Assembly (NCBI RefSeq): GCF_007994075.1
Contig: NZ_VIWU01000001.1
Coordinates: 6,014,001-6,078,000 of the forward strand
From: Pseudonocardia hierapolitana
Lineage (GTDB): Bacteria; Actinomycetota; Actinomycetes; Mycobacteriales; Pseudonocardiaceae
Direction of reading: 5' to 3'
DNA length: 64,000 nt
The notes below the pieces were generated by a model. The model worked only from the letters and a program-made list of their open reading frames with translations, searched no databases and was not told the origin of the DNA. Position numbers and translations under genes: made by a program. Below are positions 34,023-44,120 of this stretch, piece after piece. Numbering within the stretch: the first letter of the stretch is position 1; every line of letters begins with the position of its first letter.

Positions 34023-36499
34023 GCGGGCTCGTCGGGATCGTCGTCGTCTCGCACAGCCGCGCGCTGGCCGACGGTGCCGTGGCGCTGGCGCGGGAGATGG
34101 CGCCGGGGGAGCTCGCGATCGAGGTGGCCGCCGGGCTCGACGAGACCACGTTCGGCACCGACGCCGTCGCGATCGCCGCCGCGATCGGCGCCGCCGACTC
34201 CGGGGCCGGCGTGGTCGTGCTGATGGACCTCGGCAGCGCCGTGCTCTCCGCCGAGCTGGCGCTCGACCTGCTCGACGACCCGGACGCGCGCGATCGCGTG
34301 CTGCTGTGCCCGGCGCCGCTCGTCGAAGGGCTGGTCGTCGCGGCCGTCACGGCGGCCGGCGGGGCCGACCGGGAGGAGGTGGCCGCCGAGGCGGCGGCCG
34401 CGCTCGGTGGGAAGCAGGCCCAGCTCGGCGGCGCCCCGTCGGACGCGCCTCCGGCCCCGGCCGGAGACGCCGGGGTCACCGCCGAGTTCACCGTCGCCAA
34501 CCCGCACGGCCTGCACGCGCGCCCCGCCGCACGGCTCGCCGCCCTCGTCCGGAGCCTGGACGGGGCCCAGGTGCGGGTTCGCAACGCGACCACCGGGTCG
34601 GACTGGATCTCGGCGGCGAGCCTCGCCGGGCTCACCGCGCTGGGTGCGCTGGCCGGGCACCGGGTCGAGGTCGGCGCGACGGGTCCGGGCGCGGGTGCCG
34701 CCGTCGAGGCCGTGCTCGGCCTGGCGTCCCGGCACTTCGACGAGGCGCCCACCGCGTCGCAGCCCGCGCCGGTCGCCCAGCCGGCGGCACGCGCGTCCGG
34801 TGGAGGGCCCCTCCCGGCCTCGCCGGGGATCGGCATCGGGCCGAAGCGCGCGGCCGAACCGCCGGTCCCGGTCGTGCCGGACGACCCCGCCGCCGACCCT
34901 GCCGTCGAACGCGAGCGCCTCGACGCGGCGCTGCCGGTGGTCGCGGCCGAGATCCGGGCCGGCCGCGACGCCGCCGAGCGCGAGCTGGGGAAGGAGGAGG
35001 CGGCGATCTTCGACGCCCACCTGCTCCTGCTCGACGACCCCGCACTGCTCGCCGACGCCCGCTCCGGAATCGCGGGCGGGGCGTCGGCGCCGCGCGCCTG
35101 GGCCGACGCCGCCGAGCGCGTCGCGGCCGCGTGGGAGGCCGTGCCCGATCCCTACCTCGCCGCGCGCGCCGCCGACGTGCGCGCCGTCTCCGCGCAGGTG
35201 CTGCGGACTCTCGTCGGCGCGCCGGCCCTCGTCCCGATCGACGACGGCGGCCCCGCCCCCGTCCTCGTGGCCACCGACCTCGCCCCGGCGCAGGCCGCGG
35301 TGCTCGACCCGGAACGGGTGGCGGGCGTCGTGCTCGCGGGCGGCAGCCCCACCGCGCACAGCGCGATCCTGCTGCGCGCCCGCGGGGTGCCCGCGATCGT
35401 CGCGGCCGGTCCCGGCGTGCTCGACGTACCGGAGGGCACGCCCCTCGTCCTCGACGGCGCGGCGGGCGAGCTGGTCGTCGACCCGGAGCCGGACGTGCTG
35501 GCCGCCTTCCGCACACGGGCAGAGGCGCAGGCCGAGCGGGAGGCGCAGGCCCGGCAGCAGGCGGCGGCGCCGGCCGTGACCCGCGACGGCATCGCCGTGC
35601 TCGTGGGCGCCAACGTCGGCTCGCCGGCGGACGCGGCACACGCGGCGGCGTCCGGAGCGGACCTCGTCGGGCTCCTGCGCACGGAGTTCCTGTTCCTCGG
35701 CCGGACCGAGGCGCCGGACGTCGACGAGCAGGAAGCGGCGTACCGCGAGGTCGCCGCGGCGCTCGGCGGCCGCCGGATCACGCTGCGCACGCTCGACGTG
35801 GGCGGCGACAAGCCGCTGCCCTACCTGCCGCTCCCGGCCGAGGCCAACCCGTTCCTCGGGATGCGCGGCATCCGGCTCGCCGAGGGGTTCCCCGGCCTGC
35901 TCGCCGACCAGCTCCTCGCCGCCGTCCGCGTGGCGCACGAGACGCCGATGAGCGTGATGTTCCCGATGGTCGCCACGCTCGACGAGCTGGTCGCGGCCCG
36001 CCGCGCCCTGGACGCCGCGATCGCCGCGGACGGCAGGGGGACGCCTCCCGGGCTGCAGGTCGGGATCATGGTGGAGGTCCCCGCGACCGCCCTCAAGGCG
36101 GCCGCCTTCGCGCCCCACGTCGACTTCTTCAGCATCGGCACGAACGACCTCACCCAGTACGCGCTCGCCGCCGAGCGCGGCAACCCGGCCGTCGCGGCGC
36201 TGGCCGACCCCCTCGATCCCGGCGTGCTCGGTCTGGTCGACGCGGTGTGCCGGGCGGCGGGGGAGCGGGCCCTCGTCGCGGTGTGCGGCGAGGCCGCCGC
36301 CGACCCCCTTGCCGCGCAGCTCCTCGTCGGGCTCGGCGTGCGCGAGCTGAGCACGGCCCCACCCGCGGTCCCGGGCACCAAACAGGTCGTACGCGAGCTG
36401 GACGCGGTCCTGGCCGCCCGCCGCGCCGCCGACGCGCTCACCGCGGACGGCCCGGCCGCCGTCCGCCGCGCGGCCGAGAGCGCGATCCGCGTGCAGTGA
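34019..36499 (+). CDS. dhaM: DhaM-HPr-EI fusion (PTS phosphorelay for dihydroxyacetone kinase)
   Basis: 826 residues with three PTS modules. Residues 1-~130: mannose-type EIIA (GIVVVSHSRALADG, phospho-His12). Residues ~152-240: HPr (TVANPHGLHARPAARLA, His~166). Residues ~265-826: full enzyme I, with phospho-His~446 in GGSPTAHSAILLRARG, then the PEP-binding half: LRTLDVGGDKPLPYLPLP, NPFLGMRGIRLAEG, QVGIMVEVPATAL, IGTNDLTQYALA and the catalytic Cys in AVCGEAAADP. E. coli DhaM keeps only the N-terminal part of EI; here the PEP-utilising domain is complete. The chain could therefore take phosphate from PEP to DhaL alone. Start GTG 34019 chosen by coupling and by the EIIA start. Confidence 0.93.
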   Translation: MSGLVGIVVVSHSRALADGAVALAREMAPGELAIEVAAGLDETTFGTDAVAIAAAIGAADSGAGVVVLMDLGSAVLSAELALDLLDDPDARDRVLLCPAPLVEGLVVAAVTAAGGADREEVAAEAAAALGGKQAQLGGAPSDAPPAPAGDAGVTAEFTVANPHGLHARPAARLAALVRSLDGAQVRVRNATTGSDWISAASLAGLTALGALAGHRVEVGATGPGAGAAVEAVLGLASRHFDEAPTASQPAPVAQPAARASGGGPLPASPGIGIGPKRAAEPPVPVVPDDPAADPAVERERLDAALPVVAAEIRAGRDAAERELGKEEAAIFDAHLLLLDDPALLADARSGIAGGASAPRAWADAAERVAAAWEAVPDPYLAARAADVRAVSAQVLRTLVGAPALVPIDDGGPAPVLVATDLAPAQAAVLDPERVAGVVLAGGSPTAHSAILLRARGVPAIVAAGPGVLDVPEGTPLVLDGAAGELVVDPEPDVLAAFRTRAEAQAEREAQARQQAAAPAVTRDGIAVLVGANVGSPADAAHAAASGADLVGLLRTEFLFLGRTEAPDVDEQEAAYREVAAALGGRRITLRTLDVGGDKPLPYLPLPAEANPFLGMRGIRLAEGFPGLLADQLLAAVRVAHETPMSVMFPMVATLDELVAARRALDAAIAADGRGTPPGLQVGIMVEVPATALKAAAFAPHVDFFSIGTNDLTQYALAAERGNPAVAALADPLDPGVLGLVDAVCRAAGERALVAVCGEAAADPLAAQLLVGLGVRELSTAPPAVPGTKQVVRELDAVLAARRAADALTADGPAAVRRAAESAIRVQ

Positions 36500-36590
36500 C
36501 ACCGCGGCTCACGTGCTGGGTCCCCCATGCGTCACCCGGATCCGCTGGAGGGACTCTCACCCCATCGGGCGCGCGCTCACGGCAGGAGCG

Positions 36591-37118
36591 TCACTGCACA
36601 GTTCGCTCGGTGTGCGGGGGATCGGCGGTGACGCCGTAGCGGCCGCGGTAGTAGAGCAGGGGGAGCCGGTCGGGGGTGGCGCCGAGGTCCTGGACCCGGC
36701 CGACCGCGATGGTGTGGTCGCCGCCGTCGTACTCGTTCCAGAGGGTGCAGTCGATCCAGGCGCTCACGCCGTCGAGCACCGGTGCGCCGGACGGGCTCGG
36801 GCGCCAGAGGACACCGGCGAATTTGTCGACGCCGTCTCCCGCGGAGCGGGCGAAGCCGGCGGAGAGCTCCTGGTGGTCGGCGGCCAGCACGTTGACGCAG
36901 AACGTGTCGGCCTCGCGGATCCGCGGCCAGGTGGTGGACGTGCGGGCCGCGGCGAAGCTGACCAGCGGCGGGTCCAGCGACAGCGAGGCGAACGACTGGC
37001 AGGTGAAGCCGAGCGGGCCGGCGGGGGTGGCCGCGGTGACGACCACGATCCCGGACACGAAGTGGCCGAGCACCTCCCGCATGACGGCGGGGGAGACGGG
37101 TCCGGCGGGAACACCCAT
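36591..37118 (-). CDS. Flavin reductase family protein
   Basis: 175 residues, flavin-reductase-like split barrel: REVLGHFVSGIVVVTAATPA, GFTCQSFASLSLDPPLVSFA and DHTIAVGRVQDLGA. Members reduce FMN/FAD with NAD(P)H for a partner monooxygenase (HpaC or HsaB type). ATG 37118. No oxygenase is adjacent. Convergent with the dha operon; the 91-bp gap shows nothing else. Confidence 0.85.
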   Translation of the reverse strand: MGVPAGPVSPAVMREVLGHFVSGIVVVTAATPAGPLGFTCQSFASLSLDPPLVSFAAARTSTTWPRIREADTFCVNVLAADHQELSAGFARSAGDGVDKFAGVLWRPSPSGAPVLDGVSAWIDCTLWNEYDGGDHTIAVGRVQDLGATPDRLPLLYYRGRYGVTADPPHTERTVQ

Positions 37119-37211
37119 GCCCTGAGCCTAAGACCCGTTGGGATGAAGTCGGGGCCTCATCGGTGTGCCCCGACCGGTGTGTTCCCGCTCAGCCGGTACA
37201 CAGTGTGCTGG

Positions 37212-37255
37212 CCGGCGCCACCCGGCTCACGGGGAGCCCACTCGGGTGGCGCCGG
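37212..37255 (-). terminator. Terminator-like hairpin after the sigma factor gene
   Basis: Perfect 13-bp arms (37212-37224 CCGGCGCCACCCG and 37243-37255) around an 18-base loop, about 34 bp downstream of the sigma-factor stop on the minus strand. No U-tract, as usual in actinobacteria. Confidence 0.65.
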
Positions 37256-37288
37256 TCAGGCGATCCACGTGCCCCCGGATCAGCCGGC

Positions 37289-38353
<1,065 letters not shown>

Positions 38354-38422
38354 GTGGTCCTCCCCTTGCGCGACCCGGGCGGGGCGTTGGCTTCAGCTGC
38401 CGCCGGGGCTCTCATGGGGGTC

Positions 38423-38448
38423 AACGCACCCTTTGCTCATATCGTTCC
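38423..38448 (-). promoter_or_regulatory. ECF-type (SigE/SigR-like) promoter of the sigma gene
   Basis: Minus strand: GGAAC (38444-38448), 18-bp spacer, GTT (38423-38425), close to GGAAT-N18-GTT. It lies about 70 bp upstream of the ATG. Mycobacterial sigB is known to be driven by ECF sigmas from a similar element. Confidence 0.6.
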
Positions 38449-38500
38449 CGGATCGCCACTGTGCGCTCGTGCACTCTCAGCGTGCCCTCAGCGGCCCGGG

Positions 38501-38926
38501 TTACACCTCCACCAGCACCGTGAACGGGCCGTCGTTGACCGACTCGACCGCCATCATGGCGCCGAACACGCCCGTGGCGACGGGGGCGCCACGCTCGCGC
38601 AGTGCCGCCACCACCGCCTCGACCAGCGGCTCCGCCTGTTCCGGCGGGGCGGCTGCCGACCACGACGGGCGCCTGCCCTTGCGGGTTTCCCCGTAGAGCG
38701 TGAATTGGCTCACCACGAGCAGCGGGGCGCCCGCATCGGCACACGACAACTCGCCGGGCAGGACCCGCAGCTCGTGCAGCTTGCGGGCCATCACGGGTGC
38801 GGCGGCCACGGTGTCGTCCCGGTGCACGCCGAGCAGCACGAGCAGGCCGGGGCCGGTGATCTCGCCGACCACCTCGCCGTCCACCCGTACAGCGGCCCGC
38901 GTCACCCGCGCGGCGACGGCCCTCAC
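38501..38926 (-). CDS. dtd: D-aminoacyl-tRNA deacylase
   Basis: 141 residues from GTG 38926. [20 protein letters not shown] at the N-terminus, [20 protein letters not shown] with the catalytic SQxT motif, and [12 protein letters not shown] in place of the usual NxGPVT C-terminal motif. Hydrolyses D-aminoacyl-tRNA (and Gly-tRNA-Ala) to keep translation stereospecific. The start overlaps the stop of the upstream methyltransferase gene (GTGA). In the second motif P-V-T reads P-F-T, a modest change at the cross-subunit Gly-cisPro region that keeps the Gly-Pro. Confidence 0.9.
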   Translation of the reverse strand: MRAVAARVTRAAVRVDGEVVGEITGPGLLVLLGVHRDDTVAAAPVMARKLHELRVLPGELSCADAGAPLLVVSQFTLYGETRKGRRPSWSAAAPPEQAEPLVEAVVAALRERGAPVATGVFGAMMAVESVNDGPFTVLVEV

Positions 38927-40410
38927 GCCGGCACCAGCACGCCGTGCCGGACGAACTCGCGCACGGCCGGCAGCGTCGCGGCCACCAGCTCGTCGGCCGG
39001 CCGGTCGTGCGCGACGGCGAGCAGCTCCACGAGCTCCCCGAGCGCGAGCGCGCCCTGGCAACCGGCCAGCAGCGCGGCGGCGGGGCCGTCGACCTCGTGG
39101 CGCCAGCGCGGGCCGTCCGACCGGGCGACGGCGGCACCGACCTCGGTCCACCCCTCTGCGCCGGGCTCGGCGTAGGTCTCCAGCACCACCGACGGCGCCA
39201 CCGTCAGCGGCGCGGCGAGCAGCGCGTCGTCGCGGGCGTGGGCGCGCAGCCAGTCGACGCGGTCCAGCCAGCCCGCGGTCTCCGGGCCCAGCGGGTCGGC
39301 GACGTCCCCGAGCAGGTCCTCGAACACGACGGTCGGTTCCCCGTCCGTTCGCCGGAGGGTGAGGAACCCGAACCCGACGGCCTCGACGCGCTCGCGCTCC
39401 ATCCAGTCCAGCCACGCGCCCGCCTGGGCGCGTACCTCCGGTGAGGTGAGGTCGAGGCCTGCGTCGCGCTGCCACGTCCCGACGTGCAGCGCCGGATCGG
39501 ACACCTCGCGCTGCACGATCCACGCGTCGACGCCCGGCGGCAGCCAGGACCGCACGCGGTCGGGCCAGTCCTCGCCGCGCACGTGCAGCCACGAGCCGAG
39601 CAGCTGCGCCACACCGCCGGGTTCCAGGTGGCCGGGCAGGGCGCGCAGCAGCGCCGCGAGCGCCGCGTCACCGTCCTGTCCCGAGTCGCGGTAGACGTAG
39701 TCCACGCGTGCGGGCCCCGGCACGAACGGCGGGTTGGAGACGATCTGGTCGAACCGGCGGCCGGCCACCGGCTCCAGCCACGGCCCGTCGAGCAGCTCGA
39801 CGTCGATTCCGCGAAGAGCGGGTGCGTTCAGCGCGAACGTCGCACCGGCCATCGCGAGCGCCCGCGGCGCAACGTCCGTGGCCGTCATGGCCCGGGCGTG
39901 CCGGCTCGCGTGCAGGGCCTGCACGCCGCAGCCGGTGCCGAGGTCGAGCAGCGAGCCGACCGGACGCCGGACCGTGGCGGCGGCGAGCGTCAGTGACGCG
40001 CCGCCCACCCCGGTGACGTGGTCGCGCTCCTGCCGGCGGGCGTCGAGGTCGGACAGCACCCACCAGTCGCCGTCCTCGTCGCCGTACGGGCGAAGGTCCA
40101 GCGCCGCCCGCCAGCCGCCATCCGACGGCGTGAGCAGGCCCGCCGCCACCGCATCGGCGGGCGCGAGCGGGGCGAGCGCGGCCACGACGGCCGGTTCCGG
40201 CTCGCTGACGCCGAGCAGCAGCAGCCGCACGAGCACGCCGAGCTCCCCGCCGTCGCGGCTGGCGCGGAAGGCGGGCTCGATCTCGCCGCGCCCGAGTGCG
40301 GCGTGCGCGGACGGGCCGAGCAGCTCGCGCACGCCGTCCGTGGTGTAGCGGGCGCGCAGGAGCGCCGTGCGCAGCGCCGACGCGGCGCCGGGGGAGAGAT
40401 GGGGAAGCAC
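38923..40410 (-). CDS. HemK-like class I methyltransferase (DUF7059-type N-terminus)
   Basis: 495 residues from GTG 40410. An N-terminal helical domain ([20 protein letters not shown]) precedes the SAM domain: [20 protein letters not shown] (motif I) and [14 protein letters not shown] with the NPPF motif used by N-methyltransferases acting on glutamine or adenine. The C-terminal ~150 residues are specific to the actinobacterial family. Actual substrate not established. Upstream starts are possible but homologues begin near [13 protein letters not shown]. Coupled to dtd. Confidence 0.85.
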   Translation of the reverse strand: MLPHLSPGAASALRTALLRARYTTDGVRELLGPSAHAALGRGEIEPAFRASRDGGELGVLVRLLLLGVSEPEPAVVAALAPLAPADAVAAGLLTPSDGGWRAALDLRPYGDEDGDWWVLSDLDARRQERDHVTGVGGASLTLAAATVRRPVGSLLDLGTGCGVQALHASRHARAMTATDVAPRALAMAGATFALNAPALRGIDVELLDGPWLEPVAGRRFDQIVSNPPFVPGPARVDYVYRDSGQDGDAALAALLRALPGHLEPGGVAQLLGSWLHVRGEDWPDRVRSWLPPGVDAWIVQREVSDPALHVGTWQRDAGLDLTSPEVRAQAGAWLDWMERERVEAVGFGFLTLRRTDGEPTVVFEDLLGDVADPLGPETAGWLDRVDWLRAHARDDALLAAPLTVAPSVVLETYAEPGAEGWTEVGAAVARSDGPRWRHEVDGPAAALLAGCQGALALGELVELLAVAHDRPADELVAATLPAVREFVRHGVLVPA

Positions 40411-40590
40411 CGCAACAGTCTCGCCTGCCGCCCGCACGCCCGATCCAGGGCGCCACCTGTGCCCTGACGCGCCCGCGTCCAAACGCGGATCGGGCGTGGC
40501 GTCCGCCTCAATCCCGGCGCCGCGGGATTCCGCGGGGGGAAGCAGTGGGTTGCACCGCCCGGCACGGCCGTCACGACGTCGACGTCGCTG

Positions 40591-40695
40591 AGAATGTGTT
40601 CGAGAAGCGCGGAGCGGGCCGCCCAGGGCGGCCGGGACCTGCTTGCTCGATCACCGGCGTCTGCGGCCCACATGCGGGCTTCTCAGACACATTCT
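40591..40695. repeat. 105-bp element bounded by 18-bp inverted repeats
   Basis: 40591-40608 (AGAATGTGTTCGAGAAGC) and 40678-40695 are complementary at 16 of 18 bases. They enclose 69 GC-rich bases with internal GGGCCGCC/GGCGGCC pairing. It lies in the 349-bp gap between the divergent methyltransferase and MFS genes. The same gap also has 11-bp arms 40436-40446/40487-40497. No gene is seen in the gap. It could be a MITE-like insertion or a paired operator. Confidence 0.6.
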
Positions 40696-40759
40696 TCCCC
40701 GCGGCCGGTGCCGCTCCCCGCACGCGCGCTTCCGAAGCGCTCCCCGAAAGGCTCCCCCC

Positions 40760-42037
40760 TTGCGGCTGCAACTGCCGCCGATGTTCCGCGCACTCCGTCA
40801 CCGCAACTACCGGTTGTGGGCGGCATCGGACCTCGTCTCCTCCACCGGCACCTGGATGCAGGTGCTCGGACTGAACTGGCTGGTCCTCGAGTCCACGGGC
40901 TCGGCGACCGCGGTCGGTCTCACGATCCTGTTCCAGGCCGTGCCGATGCTGGTGCTCGGCTCGTGGTCGGGTGCACTGGCCGACCGGCTGCCGCTGCGGC
41001 CGATGGTCCTCGCCACCCAGAGCCTGCACCTGCTGCTGGCGGCGACGCTCGGCGTGATCGCCCTGACCGGCGCGTCCACCACCTCGATCTACGCCATCGC
41101 CGTCCTGACCGGTCTCGTCTCGGCGCTGGACGGGCCGCCGATGGGCAAGCTCGCGGCCCAGGTCGTCGGACCTGCCGACCTGGGCAACGCGCTCGCCCTC
41201 GGCAGCATCTTCAACTCGACGGGCCGCATCCTCGGCATGAGCCTCGGCGGCGTGCTCGCCGGCCTCGGCGGCGCGGCGCTCCTCTTCGGCGTGAACGCCC
41301 TCAGCTTCCTCGCCGTGATCGCCGCCGTACTCGCCATCCGTCCGAACACCCTGCACCCGATGGAGGTCAGTCCACCGCAGCGCAGCGGGATGCTGGCCGG
41401 TTTCCGCTACCTGCGGGGCGAGAGCAGGCTGCTGGTGCTGTTCGCACTCGGTTTCGTCCTCTCCAGCGTCGGCCGCAACTACCAGGTGACGATGGCCGCG
41501 ATGAGCACCGGCCCGCTGCAGGCCGGGGCGGCCGGGTTCGGCCTGCTGTCCACGGTGTTCGCGGTGGGTACCGTCATCGGCGGGCTGCTCGCCGCCCAGT
41601 GCCGCGAGCTGGGTGTCCGCGTGCTGCTGGGCGCCGCCCTCGTCACGAGCGCGTTGCAGTTCGTCAGCGGGCTGTCGGCAGGCCTGCTGCTGTTCGCCGC
41701 GGTCATCCTGCCGATCGCGGCGGGCGCGGTGGTCATCGACACCGCGATGGGCACGCGGGTGCAGCTCGACAGCGCCGACGACATGCGTGGGCGCGTGCTG
41801 GCGGCGCAGAGCAGCGTGTCGGCGGCCGCCGGGGCGCTCGGTGGCCCGCTGGTGGGCTGGATGTCGGAGACCATGGGCGTGGCGACGGCGCTCCAGGTGT
41901 CCGGAGTCGTCGCGCTGCTGGCCACCGTCGCGGCACTCGCCGCACTCGTCAGGATCCGCGATGCGCGGCGATCGGCACGGCCCGCGCCGGTCACGCCGCG
42001 GGAGAGCGGCGACGAGCCCGTGCCCGCGCTCACCTGA
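40760..42037 (+). CDS. MFS transporter (EntS/DHA3-like)
   Basis: 425 residues from TTG 40760 (GAAAGG 8 nt upstream); ATG 40781 is an alternative giving 418. About twelve helices, with FRALRHRNYRLWAASDLVSS and TGTWMQVLGLNWLVLESTGS, then WSGALADRLPLRPMVL (motif A region). This is the DUF894/EntS branch of MFS, often siderophore or drug exporters. The inverted-repeat element just upstream may control it. Substrate unknown. Confidence 0.85.
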   Translation: MRLQLPPMFRALRHRNYRLWAASDLVSSTGTWMQVLGLNWLVLESTGSATAVGLTILFQAVPMLVLGSWSGALADRLPLRPMVLATQSLHLLLAATLGVIALTGASTTSIYAIAVLTGLVSALDGPPMGKLAAQVVGPADLGNALALGSIFNSTGRILGMSLGGVLAGLGGAALLFGVNALSFLAVIAAVLAIRPNTLHPMEVSPPQRSGMLAGFRYLRGESRLLVLFALGFVLSSVGRNYQVTMAAMSTGPLQAGAAGFGLLSTVFAVGTVIGGLLAAQCRELGVRVLLGAALVTSALQFVSGLSAGLLLFAAVILPIAAGAVVIDTAMGTRVQLDSADDMRGRVLAAQSSVSAAAGALGGPLVGWMSETMGVATALQVSGVVALLATVAALAALVRIRDARRSARPAPVTPRESGDEPVPALT

Positions 42038-42097
42038 GGGGCCTGCGGGGCGTGTGTGCCGCAGCCGGGGGGTGTTCGGCGGCGCTACTCTCCCGTT

Positions 42098-42673
42098 GTG
42101 GCCCTCTGTCTCGCCCAGGACGCCGACGCCGACGCGCTGCTCGACCGCGACCCACTCGCACTGCTGATCGGCATGCTGCTGGACCAGCAGTTCCCCATGG
42201 AGCGGGCGTTCGCGGGCCCGGGCCTGATCGCCCAGCGGCTCGGCGTCACCGAGCTCGACGCCCGCGAGCTCGCCGCGTACGACCCGGAGGCGCTCGTCCA
42301 GATCTTCCGCGGCCCGCCCGCCGTGCACCGCTACCCGGGTTCGATGGCCGCACGGGTGCAGGCGCTCGCCGCCGCGATCGTCGAGCACTACGACGGCGAC
42401 GCCTCCCGGATCTGGAGCGGCGTCGACGACGGTCGCGAGCTGTTCCGCCGGCTCAACGAGCTCCCCGGCTTCGGCACGCAGAAGGCGCAGATCTTCACCG
42501 CCCTGCTGGGCAAGCAGCGTGGCGTCACGCCTGCGGGATGGCGGGAGGCCGCGGGCGGATACGGCGAGGAGGGCGTGCACCGCTCGGTGGCCGACGTCGT
42601 CGACGCCGCGTCCCTCGCCCAGGTCCGCGAGTACAAGCAGGCCAAGAAGGCTGCCGCGAAGGCGGGAGGCTGA
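42098..42673 (+). CDS. HhH-GPD-type base-excision repair protein
   Basis: 191 residues, GTG 42098. The helix-hairpin-helix is LNELPGFGTQKAQIFTALLG; LLIGMLLDQQFPMERAFAGP is the family N-terminal part. Actinobacterial family annotated HhH-GPD-type DNA repair; lesion specificity is not established. No Fe-S cysteine cluster is present. Its stop directly precedes the ArsR-type regulator start. Confidence 0.85.
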   Translation: MALCLAQDADADALLDRDPLALLIGMLLDQQFPMERAFAGPGLIAQRLGVTELDARELAAYDPEALVQIFRGPPAVHRYPGSMAARVQALAAAIVEHYDGDASRIWSGVDDGRELFRRLNELPGFGTQKAQIFTALLGKQRGVTPAGWREAAGGYGEEGVHRSVADVVDAASLAQVREYKQAKKAAAKAGG

Positions 42674-43072
42674 GTGCATCGGGTGCCCGCAGCCCGCCGG
42701 GACACGCGGGTGATCGATCCCGACCAGGTGTGCGACGCCGCGGCCGTCCTGGCCGACGCCGCGCAGCTCCAGCACTCGGCTGCGGTGCTCGACGCGCTGG
42801 GTGACGTCAACCGGCTCAGCATCCTGCTCGCGCTGCACCACGCGGGCGACCTGTGCGTCTCCGACCTCGCGTTCGCCGTCGGCATGAGCGACAGCGCCGT
42901 GTCGCACGCGCTGCGGCTGCTGCGTGCGCACGGGATGGTCAGCGCCCACCGGCAGGGCAGGCTCGTGCGCTACCGGGTCACCGGCGGGCTCACCACCCGG
43001 CTTCTGGACGTGGTGTCCGAGGGCGTCGTCGGCGACGTCGTGCTGCATGCCCACGGAGACGCCCACCGCTAG
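42674..43072 (+). CDS. ArsR/SmtB-type metal-sensing repressor
   Basis: 132 residues, GTG 42674. wHTH: VLDALGDVNRLSILLALHHA, then LCVSDLAFAVGMSDSAVSHA and LRLLRAHGMVSAHRQGRLVR. A single Cys sits in the alpha3 segment (DLCVSDLA), while the tail VVLHAHGDAHR supplies several histidines, as in the alpha5 or C-terminal Ni/Co sites of NmtR/KmtR-type sensors. It directly precedes cbiMNQO, so Ni(II)/Co(II)-responsive control of that importer is the best inference. ORF begins straight after the HhH-GPD gene. Confidence 0.85.
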   Translation: MHRVPAARRDTRVIDPDQVCDAAAVLADAAQLQHSAAVLDALGDVNRLSILLALHHAGDLCVSDLAFAVGMSDSAVSHALRLLRAHGMVSAHRQGRLVRYRVTGGLTTRLLDVVSEGVVGDVVLHAHGDAHR

Positions 43073-43092
43073 AACGCCTGCTCGTGGACGAT

Positions 43093-43106
43093 TGAAGGAC
43101 TGTTCA
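43093..43106. promoter_or_regulatory. Weak palindrome upstream of cbiM
   Basis: TGAA-GGACTG-TTCA in the 73-bp gap between the metal sensor and cbiM; AT-richer than its surroundings. Possible sensor operator, low certainty. Confidence 0.3.
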
Positions 43107-43145
43107 GGCTTGCAGGTGGTCGCGGACCCGGCTTAGGGTCCGCCG

Positions 43146-43820
43146 GTGCACATCGCCGAGGGGTACCTGCCGCCGTTGCACGCCCTGGCCTGGACGGCCG
43201 TGGCTGCCCCGTTCGTCGTGCACGGGGCGCGCGCCGTGGTCCGGCAGGTCCGTGAGGAGCCCGAGACCCGGTTGCTGCTCGGTGCGGCCGGTGCGTTCAC
43301 GTTCGTGCTCTCGGCGCTGAAGCTCCCGTCCGTCACGGGTTCCAGCTCGCATCCGACGGGCACGGGTCTCGGCGCGATCCTGTTCCGACCACCCGTGATG
43401 GCGCTGCTCGGCACGATCGTGCTGACCTTCCAGGCGCTGCTGCTCGCCCACGGCGGGATCACCACCCTCGGCGCCAACGCCTTCTCGATGGCGGTGGTCG
43501 GGCCGTGGGTCGCCTACGCCGTGTACGCGCTGGTCCGGCGCATCGGCGGCGGGCTCTCGGTCGCGGTGTTCCTCGCCGCGGCGCTGGCCGACCTCGCCAC
43601 CTACTGCACCACCGCAGTCCAGCTCGCCCTCGCCCATTCGGACGCCGCGTCCGGCGTGGCGGGCGCGCTCGCCGAGTTCCTCGCGATCTTCGCCGTCACG
43701 CAGATCCCGCTCGCCGTGAGCGAGGGCCTGCTGACCGTGCTGGTCGTGCGCCTGCTCACCCGCGTCAGCCCGGCAGAGCTCGCCCGGCTCGGCGTCCGAC
43801 CGGCCCGCCAGGAGGTCTGA
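43146..43820 (+). CDS. cbiM: Nickel/cobalt ECF transporter S component CbiM
   Basis: 224 residues, GTG 43146. The N-terminal [16 protein letters not shown] places His2 for the metal site as in CbiM/Nik[21 protein letters not shown] and [20 protein letters not shown] are the family core. About seven helices. It captures the metal ion while CbiNQO supply coupling. Gap upstream is too short for a cobalamin riboswitch, so a metal sensor rather than B12 probably controls it. Confidence 0.95.
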   Translation: MHIAEGYLPPLHALAWTAVAAPFVVHGARAVVRQVREEPETRLLLGAAGAFTFVLSALKLPSVTGSSSHPTGTGLGAILFRPPVMALLGTIVLTFQALLLAHGGITTLGANAFSMAVVGPWVAYAVYALVRRIGGGLSVAVFLAAALADLATYCTTAVQLALAHSDAASGVAGALAEFLAIFAVTQIPLAVSEGLLTVLVVRLLTRVSPAELARLGVRPARQEV

Positions 43821-44120
43821 GTGTCCCGGTTCAGCCTGGTCAACTGGTTGCTCGTGCTGGGTGTCGTGCTGCTCGCGGCGGTGCCGATCGTCATCGGCAG
43901 CGACACCGAGTTCGCCGGCGCCGACGGAGTGGCCGTCGAGCGCATCGACGAGACCGACTACCGGCCGTGGTTCGCCCCGCTGTTCGAGCCGTCGGCGGAG
44001 ACGGCGTCCGGCCTGTTCGCGCTGCAGGCGGCGATCGGCGGGGGCGTGCTCGGCTACGTGTTCGGGGTGGCGCGCACCCGCCGCCGGAACGCGCGGCGGC
44101 CGGCCGACCCCCCGGCCTGA
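43821..44120 (+). CDS. cbiN: CbiN auxiliary component
   Basis: 99 residues, GTG 43821 immediately after the cbiM stop. Two membrane helices flank an extracytoplasmic loop: LLVLGVVLLAAVPIVIG, GADGVAVERIDETDYRPWF, LFALQAAIGGGVLGYVFG. CbiN loads the metal onto CbiM. The last bases overlap cbiQ (TGATG). Confidence 0.92.
   Translation: MSRFSLVNWLLVLGVVLLAAVPIVIGSDTEFAGADGVAVERIDETDYRPWFAPLFEPSAETASGLFALQAAIGGGVLGYVFGVARTRRRNARRPADPPA

Noticed and set aside
33548..36502. 984-residue open frame on the minus strand
   Set aside because: Antisense shadow of dhaL/dhaM; low-complexity composition and no recognisable motifs.
40643..40759. Upstream start for the MFS gene at 40643
   Set aside because: The extra 39 residues cross the inverted-repeat element and lack membrane-protein or codon-bias character; TTG 40760 has a ribosome site and ATG 40781 matches homologue starts.
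43073..43145. Cobalamin riboswitch before cbiM
   Set aside because: Only 73 bases separate the metal sensor from cbiM and no B12-box-like sequence is visible; such riboswitches need about 200 bases.
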